A stretch of DNA of 64,000 nucleotides, taken from the NCBI GenBank assembly GCA_020086605.1, contig JACBWW010000049.1, positions 2,797,456-2,861,455 on the forward strand. Reading direction: 5' to 3'. Position numbers and translations under genes: made by a program. Numbering within the stretch: position 1 is the stretch's first letter; the number at the start of each line of letters is the position of its first letter. Under the pieces are notes generated by a model. The model worked only from the letters and a program-made list of their open reading frames with translations. It was not told the origin of the DNA and did no database searches. The DNA comes from Lanius collurio. Its lineage: Eukaryota > Chordata > Aves > Passeriformes > Laniidae. Shown one piece after another: positions 1 to 10,260 of the stretch.

Positions 1-2069
1 AATTGTGCTCCAATTGACTGGACTAGGAATAAGTTCTTGGTGCATAACACATTTTTCCCATTGTCCTTAGAATTTGGAGATAAGGAATAAAAATATTGAA
101 ATGTGGCATAATGCAGAGAAAAAAGAAGAACCTTCCCACTTAACCAAATAAAATAAATATTTGACTACCTAAAAACATCCTACCAAATAATACTTTCTGA
201 GCCTGTATCTGATTTTTCTCTCTCTGCTTAGGAGAGGATGGGAGAAGAGAAATGCATTTAACAGGGGGCTGCTGAATTTCTTAGAAATGAGACAACAGTC
301 TCAGTCCCAAACTAGCTGCCAGCATTTCAAGAAGTTCAGTCACCCCTGGGTAGTAGAATGGTGTTGCAGAAAGCCAAGGCACAGAAACTACCTACTGTGT
401 GATTTCTCTGCCAAAATATTGATGAAATCTTCAAAATGCTGAAGGAAATGACATAAGCATGAGCAACTCCGTTCTTATTTTCTTTAAAATCAGATTATTT
501 GCATGTATACTTACTGGTGTGAGAACGTGAGTGCACATTTGTGGACATTTGTATAATTAATATTCATAGACTTAAGCAATGGTTCCTCACATAGGTTCAG
601 TTTTATTTCCCACTTAAATTCTTCCATTTGAAAAATCTTTCCTAGAACCCAAAGCAGAGAATGTTGGGATATATCATCTCTTTAATGCCGTGTCAGTTCT
701 TGAACTTATTATTTTTAGGTTTTCTGGTGTGTTGTTTGTGGAGTTTTTTTGTTGGTTTTTTTTTTTTTTTTTAGTAGGACATTACCACTAAAGTTATTTT
801 CAGAACATCATATGGATTTTTCATTGAAACATCTGTGTTAACTTTTATCATCCTTGCTCTGCTTTGTAATTTTGGAAACAGATATAAAGAATGAGCAACC
901 CAGAGCACAGTAATATAGTGGGCAGCATCCTTCATAAGTCAATTGAGGAATTTAATAATCTCTTTAGAAATAAGCTCTGCAGCTATGAGAAAAATGTGTG
1001 GGTTAAAGGCCTTCCAATTAAGAAAGGTTTCTCTGTGGATTTATAGGCTGGTGGTTAGCTCTTCCTGTTCGTGTTTCCATGGCAACTGTCAGGTAGATTT
1101 TCTGCTACTTGCTAGGAAGTTGGAAATGTTGAGTCTGGTTGAGCCTTTCAATTCAGTGAAGCTTAAATCAAATTCTTTGCAAGGAACTGGCATTTAGCCT
1201 GGGTCATTTATTCATATCTAGAAGAGAAATCAATTATAGTAATCAAATGTGCAAATTTTTTTTTTTATTGGAATTATTTTGGATAGACTTTTTTTTATTA
1301 TTATTGTGCCACAATCTATTTTTAATGCTAGGGTAGGAAAGGTTTGAAATGCTGCAGCTGGCCTCTTTTCTGCTGATGGCTTATGGCTTTAATTACAGCC
1401 CAAGACGCACACAGGCACATCTCTCTCTGGTCTGCTTTTACAAGCTATAATCACTCCTGGTGATATTCATGATATCAGCTCGAATCTTGTACATTCATTA
1501 GAGTTGAGACACCTGTATTCTGAGAAACACAACCTACCGCCTTTTCTCTTTTCAATTTTCTTGTCTTCTTGATTTGTTTGAATCAGACTCGAGGAAATAA
1601 TTTGTGTGGCTTTTATTCAAACTTCTTGGGTACATTGTGGTTTAATTCCACATCAGAATCCCTGTGTGTTTGCACACTTCTCTGTGCTCTTTCTTTTTCC
1701 ACCGTGCACTGACTGTCACTTGGCAGCTCTGTGCTTCATCCCTGTAACTGTCCAGGGTCAGATATGTGCAGGGGTGTGGTGTGTCCCTGTAGTTCCTACA
1801 GTCAGCCTTTCTGTGTTGCACCATCCGTGCCACCTAACGAGCTCTGCCGTGCAGGCTGTATGTGAATAATGCCATGCAGACCTCATTGACTTTTCTTGCA
1901 AGAAGAAAGCCAGCAGGGCTTGGCCCAAAGGTCACACATTATCTAAATAGAGGCAGGATGGTCTTCTGGGCAGAGGGGTAGTTAAGAGCGTGGAAAACCT
2001 GAGGGCTTGCTGCCCCTCTCTTCCCCTGGCTTCCAGGGGGAAGGGAGATTCGTTTAGTGGCGGATCCTA
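1..2069. other. Non-coding single-copy stretch, AT-rich
   Basis: No coding exon is recognisable here; open frames are short and occur on both strands. It holds a 17-T run at 756-772, a second T-rich patch around 1258-1294, and an RFX-like X-box at 1073-1086 listed separately. The absence of recognised repeats fits an intron or gene desert. A conserved non-coding element could be present and would not be seen without alignment. Confidence 0.6.
1073..1086. promoter_or_regulatory. RFX X-box-like palindromic motif
   Basis: The 14-mer gtttccatggcaac is close to the RFX-family X-box (two inverted half sites, GTNRCC and RGYAAC, with a short spacer). The right half GGCAAC is perfect and the left half has one mismatch. 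Similar motifs occur at 6645 and 60567. Single motifs of this size arise by chance, so occupancy is unproven. Confidence 0.3.
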
Positions 2070-2140
2070 AACTCCATGAAGTCCTCTCACACTGGAGTTA
2101 ATGGAGCTGTGACAATTTATGCCAGCTAAGAATCTGCTCC
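2070..2140 (+). repeat. Ancient amniote interspersed repeat fragment
   Basis: The segment contains a 'ggagttaatggagctgtg' piece followed by an 'aatttatgccagctaagaa' piece. I recognise this as the decayed 'short palindrome plus (t)ttacaccagctgaggatctg' repeat that is common in turtles, crocodilians and birds. The family label is from memory and the copy is strongly diverged. A related decayed copy lies at 49183-49236. Confidence 0.45.
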
Positions 2141-2149
2141 ATTACCCAA

Positions 2150-2266
2150 GCTCACTCCAGCTGTATAATAGAAATAATAGCACCTACCTCAGAGAGGTGT
2201 CGTGAGGATAAATAGTTAGATGGGAAAGTGTTATGATACTATGATAATGAAGACCAGAAAAATACC
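2150..2266 (+). repeat. MIR-like ancient SINE, 3' part
   Basis: The run through 'ataatagcacctacctc', 'tgtcgtgaggataaat' and then 'gatactatgataatga' follows the order of the 3' half of the MIR/CORE-SINE family (…aataatacctacctcacagggttgttgtgaggattaaat…) in sense orientation. The tRNA-derived 5' head is missing. This is a relic predating the bird/mammal split or shortly after it; it is non-coding and old, as shown by many substitutions. Confidence 0.6.
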
Positions 2267-3716
2267 TGCAATAGACAGAAATCAGCATAACTGATCTGAC
2301 ATTTACTTTTATTCCTCCAGTCCTTCTGCCACAGAGAGACAGTAATAGCTTGACAAAGAAAAAGTGATGCCTAGCCTCTATTTCTCCTGATGTTTTGCCT
2401 TCCTTGCTTTGCTTTCCTGCCTTTGTTTTTTCCTTAGGATTTCACCTAACTTTCTTTAAAAGCTTTTAAGAACCAGTTAACAAATATTTAATTTCATTTT
2501 CATCCTCATTCATCCCAGGCTATTTAATTTTACTTCTTTTTTTCTGCTACTCTTCTTATCTTAATTTCCATGGGTTAAGCCCAAAATCTGTGCACACAAA
2601 AGTCCAAAAAGATTTAGTTAATTTTAAATGACACATTAGTTCTTCTGGCAATTATAAAGCAACCAAAATCAAGTTTTGATGTTGCAAATTTTAGCAGTTG
2701 TTTCTAGGCCACTCACAGAACTGATTGAGGTCCAAAGAGCCAGAATATCCTATCCAAGGTATTAAAGTTATATTCAGACTGTAGATTTTGGATATACAGC
2801 TCAATTGCCTGCTGGAGGTTGTATACAAGTCATGAATTTTCTGGTTTTCTTGATCAACCTTCTGTCTTAGGCAGACTTGGCACCCTAGGCAAATCTCACA
2901 GGGCTTACATAGCTTTATTTTCCAGCATAAAGTGCCTTGAAAAATAATTCTTCCTAAGTTTTTTAGAAGATATTTTCTTTCCCTTTGAGTCTGCAAAGGG
3001 CCATCCTGAGCTATTCTATATGTTTCCAGAGCAGATTCCATCCCTCTGAGCACCAGTGCAAGTTTTTGGGTTGGTGTCATGACACACACCCACACCCCCA
3101 GGAGCTGGATGTTCAGGTGGGAGAAGAAGCCTCTCTAACATCCATCACACGAGGAAATTACTCCATTGCTCAATGGGAGCCTGGTTCTTATGGCCAGGAG
3201 AGTGTTTTAAGAAACCACTTGGAGCTTCTGCACTGGTTAGGGTTGTACCCTTCACCAGCACATGGAGATGAGCCTGATTCCTTAATCAGATTTTAAATCA
3301 TCTTGTTCTTCAAGACACCAAACTATTTTGTACCACAGGCAGATAGAAAAACAACGTACTGCCCGTGCCACCAGCACTGTACTACAGTTCTTCTCTGAAC
3401 TTCTTGTTCTCTGCTTTATGATGTCAGTTTTAACCAGAAAAAGAAGGGGAATGTGAGCCTGTTCAGAGACTGCCTTCATGGCAATACAGCTCTACCAAGC
3501 TTGGGCCTCCCAAGGCTCACATATTGATCTTTTCCTCCACAAAACACACATGAAATGGGCAGGATTGATCTTTCATCAACATTATATAAAATTGTGGTGT
3601 GAGCATGATTTTGGAAAGATTTTAAAATGTTCTCTTGTGATGTGAAAGAAGCAGAAGACCAGGAATCTTTACTGTGGTTGGGAAATTTCAATACATAGTG
3701 GATTATAATTCCAGAA
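2267..3716. other. Non-coding single-copy stretch
   Basis: A minus-strand open frame of 134 codons at 2691-3095 is the longest here. Its predicted product has no motif, domain or composition that I recognise, and it lacks an obvious promoter or polyadenylation context, so I do not call it a gene. No repeats are recognised. Confidence 0.55.
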
Positions 3717-4055
3717 GGCTTCCTTTGTGTGGGGAAAAAGAGGGGCAGACACTGATCTCTTCATTCTGGTTACCAGTGACAGGACCTGATGCAAGGGCAT
3801 GAAACTGTGTCAGAGGAGGTTTAAGCTGGATATAAGAAAGAAGTTCTTTCCCCAGAGGGTGTTTGGACACTGAAATAGGCTCCCCAGGGCAGTGCCCACA
3901 GCACCAGCCTGACAGAGTTCGAGGAGTGTTTGGACAATACTCTCAGGGACACAGTGTGACTCTTGGGATTGTCATGTGCAGGGTCCAGAGTTGGACTTTG
4001 ATGATCCTTATGGGTCCCTTCCAACTCAGAATATTCTAGGATTCTAGGATTCTGT
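3717..4055 (+). mobile_element. CR1 LINE, 5'-truncated 3' end
   Basis: This is the 3' end of an avian CR1 retrotransposon in sense orientation. It contains the ORF2 C-terminal/3'-UTR region ('gagggtgtttggacactg', 'aggctccccagggcagtg'), then 'tgggtcccttccaactcag', and ends in direct repeats of attctagg. It is alignable by eye with the CR1 at 14284-14809, so both belong to the same or a sister subfamily. Its length is typical of 5'-truncated CR1 copies. It is non-functional. Confidence 0.95.
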
Positions 4056-5770
4056 AAAGGCTTGGATTATAAGATGGTTTTCCTCTGTGTGTCTCTGCTG
4101 TGGCTACTCAAAAACTGGGCTCAGGCACACACAATAAAAGAAGCCAAGTGCATACTTAACCTCAGCTTAGCACAGCACATGGGCAAGAAAAGGCTGTGAA
4201 TTCTCCACCTCTCACTGCAGAGCACAGCTGACCCAGCAGTGATGAACTGGCAAGCCAAGGGTGGCATTGGTGTGCTGGTAACTTCAGTCTACCTTCCTCC
4301 AGTGCAACTAAGCAAGGAAATGGGAGGAACTGAGACTGCAAAGAATAATGTGTTTAGTTAGGTGATGCCTTTCCTTGGTCTTAAAATCAAGAGTCAAACA
4401 TGTTTAGAAGGGTAAAAGGGATTTTACACGTGTATTTATTTTAAGGATCCTTAGGTGCACATGTCCAGGTCAAATGCACCTCAATGCACACCACAAAGCC
4501 TACCCCCAAAAGATCTGGTATGACATTCCAGGTCTTACTAATTAGAATATCTATCAAAAATTCCCCAATGAGAGGCTTGAATGAGCCCTCCCCTCCCCAA
4601 GGAACCTTCCCCTGGATGGTTCTATCTCAGTTTACAGAATGTGTTCTGGAGAGGACCTTGGGGTCTGGGGCACACTGACCCCTACCTACAGAGCTTCTAA
4701 AATGTTTAGCCTTCAAGCTGAACAAACAAGGCCAAGAATGTAGGCAAAAAACACTAAGAATATAAAAAGGGTTTAAAAAAAAATGCAAAAAATCATCATG
4801 GCATCAAGGGTGGTTATCTTTATGCACCAGCCTTTGCAGACAGCTGTGCATAAAGTAATTTTTTTAGTCATCTCTATGAATACATGGTGAATATCCCACT
4901 CCAAAGCAATTCTGTGTGTAAGCTGTAAGTGTCAAAATGGCAAAGAGCTGGAAAGTGCCCGTGCTTGTTACACAAAACCCAAAGCAGTATATTTCTTCAC
5001 TGCTGTATAAAGCCACATCTGTTTTAAATGTAAAGGCTGCTGTTTCAGGTGACCTTATATACTCTCAAGCATTAGAGTATGTTAGCAAGTGTGTTTTGGA
5101 AAGGTTAAAAAATATGTCGTCTCTTTTTCCAGGAGCTATTAGTTGGATACAAGCAGAGTTTTTCAGCCACACGGTGTTATTGGAGGAAATACAAGGATCA
5201 CTTCAAATTCAGTAATGGCTTGTTCTTCCTGGCACTAAAGAATTGTGGCATCTAATTAATGACTATACTTCTCCATCACAATCCCAATACAGATTCATAT
5301 TTCCATTTGTGCTGGCACTCACAGGATTATCTATGTACAATTCCTCGGTGGTTGCTGCTGCAAGGCAGCAGAGTTTTACCAAGTCACTCTCTTTCCTTCT
5401 AAGCAAAGCAGCAGAACGAGGAATTGAAAACAAGTTTTCTCTAGGTGCAGTGCCTGGACTACTTCTTTGAGGAGCAAGGAGGGCCATCAAAAGACAGGAC
5501 TTATTTGGGCATTTCTGTCGAATGCTTTGCCAAACTGCTGGGGAGGGCCTTAAACTGGGCATGGGAGGGATGATCATAACCTTAAGTTTTGTCTGAAATG
5601 AGGTAAACCCTGTCAAAAGGGGAGACCCTGAGTGCCTGTACACAGTAGAAAGCAACCAGGGAAACAGGCAGGAGGAACCAGGCTGCAGATGTGGCAAAGA
5701 ACTGCTGGAGTAAGTGGGACATGGTAAGGACTGGCGTCCTCCCTGCTTCCCTTACACCCAGCCTGAGTTA
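4056..5770. other. Non-coding single-copy stretch
   Basis: Mostly unique sequence with short open frames only. A possible 79-bp exon-like segment at 5133-5211 (+) has a pyrimidine-rich AG acceptor, one open frame and a weak GTAATG donor. I could not match its predicted peptide to any family, so it is treated as chance (see findings). Confidence 0.5.
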
Positions 5771-5890
5771 TATAATCATTAAGGTTGGAAAAGACCTCTA
5801 AGATCATCAAGTCCAACCATTAGCCAAACACTGCCAGATCCAGCATTAAACCATGTCCCTAAGCACTACTTTGAACACTTGAAGCACATT
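5771..5890 (-). mobile_element. CR1 LINE 3' fragment, antisense
   Basis: Reading the minus strand, this is the CR1 3'-UTR ending '…ggacttgatgatcttagagg tcttttccaacctta…'. On the plus strand it appears as 'aaggttggaaaagacctc' followed by 'catcaagtccaacca'. It is only about 120 bp, so severely 5'-truncated. The terminal octamer repeat is eroded. It resembles the CR1 subtype of the copies at 24091 and 44685. Confidence 0.9.
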
Positions 5891-8800
5891 TTTTGAGTGC
5901 TGGAGTTCATGATCTGTGACCTGAGTGGAGTTACTCAGTATTTGCATTCCTGTAGAAGGCATTCATCCATGCCTGATTTCTTGACTCAGCTCATAGTGTT
6001 TCCTTTTTCAATTACTCTTTCTTAATTGATCAACACTCTTTCTTTCCAGAACAATAACTTTTACTACAACTACCTTTCAATTCTTCATCTATATGCATTA
6101 GAATAGAAACTTCATGGAGACCAGTGCAGTGATCCAAATTTGCATGTGCTGTCACTGCTCTGTGGTGAAGAGCTTTACAGCATGAAGACCTCTAAAGATG
6201 GTTGTGGGGAGAGATGAAGTTTCAGATAGATTTCATATTCCCTATATTGTTATACTCACCTCTCCAACCCAGAGAACTGCTCTTGAGTTTCTGACTCTCA
6301 TTTAAATTCTCTGAGTAATGACACTGAAGGGCTGCAATTTTTTTCTTATTTCTGGATATAGAACCAGCCTTGTTGCTTTCCAGCTCTCTTACTTTACATC
6401 AGCAGAAACAAGCCAATGTCATGTAAGCCTCAATCTGAGGGAGAACAAAAAGGTACAGATCATCCAAATCGCCCATTTCCTTATCTCATACCCTTTGAAA
6501 TATTAGCAAATGCATATCATCAAGAAGATCTTTACATTGCATAATTTAAATCTGAGACACAAATTTATCTGAAAATGTTTCAGGCACTACTGATTGTTCT
6601 TATTATTAAAAAAAAAAAAAAAAGGGAAAAAGCTGGTCTTAATTGTTGCTATGGTAACTAACACATCTGCCAGGATGTGTTGCAGTGGGTAAAGAGTGTG
6701 AATTCTGTGAACATTTCCTGTTGTCTTTCCATGGAAAGACTTAGAGCAGGGCTCCTTAGTGGCAACTTTACAAACTCATCTAGAAGGCACTGTGAAATTG
6801 AAAGGCAAGCAGTGTGAAATGAATGGAAAGCAGCCTTCTGGTTTAAATAAACAAGCAGAAAGAGCAGGATTGACCAGGAAGACTCATTGCCTTGGTAAAA
6901 AACAAACAATTATTTTGGTAGCATTTAAAACATTATTGGGGACTTTATATAAATGGCAACATACTCACTCAGTAAGAATTCAAATACCTGTATTTTCATC
7001 AGATTCGAGGAAATTGCCCTTTAGGGCTCAGGCCAACTCATTATTACAGAAGGAAGAAGGGCAGCAAAGGAAGGAGGTCAGGCTCTGTAGAGCTCCCATC
7101 ATCCAAACATGGCCTTGCAGAGGGTGGATGAGGAATGGTTTTTTGGAGGTTTGCTTGCTCCACATTCTACAGCATACAGAAACAAACAGAGTATTCCCAA
7201 CCTTCATCTCTCAGTGACAAAAACCTGACCCGCACCTTCTTTCTCACCCTTCCTGCTAGCCATATTTTTGTGTTTCAGTCTGAAAGAACTTGGTGCTCTG
7301 CTCCTCTATTTATAGCTCAAACAATCCAGCCACAAAGCGGGTGGTTTCATTGAAAGACAAACAAACTTCTAACAAAACCCCACTGATTCGTAAATGACCA
7401 ACTCTGCTGACACTGCAGGCTGCAGGGGACTTAAACTACCCTGGGAAGTTGGCCATTTACTGTAGTACAGAGTGAGAGCCCCTGTGGTTTCCTTGGCCAG
7501 GAAACAGCTGGTGGGTTTTTTTCCTTGTTTTTTTTTTTCTTTTTCTTTTTCTCTTTCATTTCTTTCCTTACAAAAAAAAATCAATTTCTGCATTGTTTTA
7601 TAAAAGGATCAAAATTTCGGATTTTGTTACTGTTTTAATGTAATATATAAAACAGCACGACTTCCATTCCATCCTTTGTCTGACACACTTATTGATTTCA
7701 AATTGTTTTGGGGCAGATTGTTAGCATCTTTTCTCCTTTTAAAATGTACTTCTGAATGTAATGGTTTATTCCCTCATGTTCAGGACTTTCGACCTTTGCA
7801 CTGGGATTTCTTGTCTTGATCTTGTTCTTGTTGATGCCTCTCTCTCCCTGAATTAAAGCAAGTTTCTATCCCATTGGCACTTTTATTCCATACAAAAGAG
7901 GTGGTAAGATGTACAATTTTGTTGATGCCTCCTTTAAAACTCAATGGATTCCTAGGCGACAAATAAAATTGTTTCTCTAATATTTCAAAGGTAAAACACA
8001 CCTTTGTCAAACACATCAGCTGCATTTTGTTTAGAGTCTTCTTTTATGGAAATTTCCTAATATTGATTAACTGTAGACTCTGCATCCCTTAGAGAAACTA
8101 AGGAGGAGAAGAGATAACTGCATGTATACGTAGCATTTCTAAGCATCAAGAGTATTCTGAAGGCAGATATGTGCATTATCTTGACACTCCCTCACTCCCT
8201 GAGTGGGTTCCCTTCCTTTTTCATCCCCACACAAATTAATCACAGTTGCTTGAACTGAAGATACGATTGATTCACTGAGTAAAACTTCTTGCACCCACTT
8301 CCTCCACTTGAGTTTCCTTCCTTATGGGGATGACTCAGGTTGCTGTATTCTCTCTTGAAAATACAGCAACCTTCCTGTGCTTCCTGAACTCTCTGACAGA
8401 GGGAAAAGGAAATAGAATGAAGGATTATACAGGAAGTTTGGGGAGAAAAGATCAGGCATTTTTAGGGTAGAGGATTACACCTGCCAGTGAGTTCAGTTAG
8501 ATCAGCAGCCTGCTGCTTTCTGCCTCCTCTCCCAGGCCATCTGGGCATGGTCAAGTAACCTTGTCCTGGGAGGAACTTCTGGCCCTCACCCCAGTGTCCC
8601 ACAGCCACGGGGATGACATGCCAAGCCTCTCCACATCCACAACCTTGTTCATCTGGCTGTCATTGTGGGGAAAGTCTGGAATATCTGTGGCCTTAATATT
8701 TATTTTTCATTCATTTGTGAAAGGTTTGGGATGTTTGGGGTTGAAATAAGGAAATTAAATAAGGAAACAAATGTGTCACAGTGCACCAGAGTGTTCTGGT

Positions 8801-9017
8801 ATGAGCTGTAAACCTTAAGCATGCACAAGAGCCGTGAGGGAGGGATAAATGTGCTGAATGGTATGGAAGGACTGCTTAGGGAAAGGACAGAACAAGGTGT
8901 GATTTCATCCATATTTCCTACATGGCATGACCTTTGCAAAGACTCATCATCTGAATTGTGTCCTGGTGTCACCTAACAAGGAGGTGTCTGGTTCCTATCA
9001 AAGTGGGGGACATGAAT
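5891..9017. other. Non-coding single-copy stretch, AT-rich
   Basis: Contains a 16-A run at 6608-6623, an RFX X-box at 6645-6658 (listed), and a pyrimidine-rich tract at 7517-7567. Open frames up to 152 codons occur (6759-7217), but with no recognisable protein. No transposon was recognised over about 3 kb, which is a long clean interval for this window. Confidence 0.55.
6645..6658. promoter_or_regulatory. RFX X-box motif, near-perfect palindrome
   Basis: The sequence gttgctatggtaac is an almost perfect inverted repeat and matches the canonical RFX-family X-box (GTTGCCATGGTAAC type) apart from one transition. It sits 22 bp after a 16-A run. This is the best of three X-box-like sites in the window. 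RFX sites are often in enhancers and promoters of ciliary and neural genes, but no promoter is visible nearby. Confidence 0.45.
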
Positions 9018-9196
9018 GAATTGAATAAGGGAAAACTTTTCACTTAGGGTGACCAGAGAAGTTGTGAAATCTCCATCCCTGGAGATATTTCAAATGAATC
9101 TTGATGTTGTCCCAGGCAAGAGTCTTGGTGACCCTGCTTGAATGCCAGCAGGGAACTAGATGTCCTCCAGAAGTCCCTTCCACCCTGATCCTATGA
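9018..9196 (+). mobile_element. CR1 LINE 3' fragment, sense
   Basis: The segment follows the CR1 3' region in order: 'gggaaaacttttcac', 'gggtgaccagagaagttg', 'tccatccctggagatattt', then 'agtcccttccaccctgatcctatga'. It is 5'-truncated and fairly diverged, with the final octamer array reduced to a single remnant. Confidence 0.88.
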
Positions 9197-10179
9197 ATGG
9201 ATGCAGAATGATTGAGGAACTGAGACCACAGAGAGCTGTGGGCGCAAAATCTCTCTGCCAAGCTTTGCATCCTTTCTGTTTTATCATCCTGTTGGATAGT
9301 TCTGCAGGAAAGAAAAAAACCCAACGGTGAAGAGGAGACCTAGCCTGAACTTAGTATTTTTAGTGGATTTTTTATGTGCTACTTGTTAACGAAGACACAT
9401 CTCAGACAAAAAGTGTGATTGTTGCACCTTCTTTGACTGTGTGGGAGAACTGCTGAAATCCATCTCTGGACTTAGACATACTACAGTTGACTCTATTTAG
9501 CAAAATTCCTCACAATGAGGAAGGGAACTGTTAAAAGAACTTTATTTGAGTGTTTTTCTTTTCCACTTTAAAAAAAAAATCCTGAAGTGCATGTGTTTTG
9601 TTAAAAATAGGTGATATAAAATAGAATTTTTATATTAAAAATTTGGTATTTAATTCAAACCAAGATAATTTTAGCATACCTTCTTTCATATGAAAATAAG
9701 AATCCAACAAGAACAACAACAAAGATAATCCCAATTTTAAAAATGTGTTAGATAAGAGTGTCATTTTCACTTGCTTAAATTTTTGGCCAAGTTGTCAATT
9801 CCCCTACTCTACATCCTTTCCTTCATTTGACTCCAAAGTGTATCAGCTGGCTTGTTTTATGTTCCTTTTAAATTATACATTTGTTTTAAAAAGAAAAAAA
9901 AAACAGGACAGACTGAAAGGGGGGAATTGTCTTTAAATTACTTAGTTTCATATTTAACATCCCACTGTGTGCATGACAGAACCACAGAAACCAGCAATGT
10001 CAAAGATATTAGATCATCCAGTTTTTCTTTTTTAAAATGCAGAATTCTCTTTGCTTTGATATCAAATCAAAAGGAACCAAAATGGAACTGTATGTAAAAA
10101 ATTAAGGCAAATGTTCCTGGCCTTAGAATACAAGTTACTTTACTACTTTATATTTCATGTCTCTGAGGGAGGATTTTCT
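9197..10179. other. Non-coding stretch with weak CR1 remnant
   Basis: Very AT-rich (for example 9560-9740). Around 9975-10035 the order 'gacagaaccacagaaacc … agatcatccagtt' resembles a strongly decayed antisense CR1 3' end, but the similarity is too weak to call firmly. There is no gene. Confidence 0.45.
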
Positions 10180-10260
10180 GGAAATACAAATGGGAGTTGG
10201 GTGCCTGAGTCGATGGAAATCGGACATCTGACTCCCATTTGTGCCTTTGAAAATCTTCCT
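10180..10260. repeat. Ancient amniote palindromic repeat
   Basis: Two 22-bp arms (10187-10208 and 10220-10241) are inverted copies matching at 17 of 22 positions around an 11-nt spacer. The flank continues with 'gcctttgaaaatct'. The order 'aatgggagttgggtgcctga … tgactcccatt … cctttgaaaatct' matches an old palindromic repeat that I know from turtle, crocodile and bird genomes (family name not certain). The copy at 63882-63939 belongs to the same type. Confidence 0.55.

Noticed and set aside
2691..3095. 134-codon minus-strand open frame with several cysteines
   Set aside because: Cysteine spacing does not fit a zinc finger or any secreted family I know, and nothing around it looks like a gene.
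9975..10035. Antisense CR1 3' end
   Set aside because: Only scattered words agree (cacagaaacc, agatcatccagtt). Too diverged to call without an alignment.
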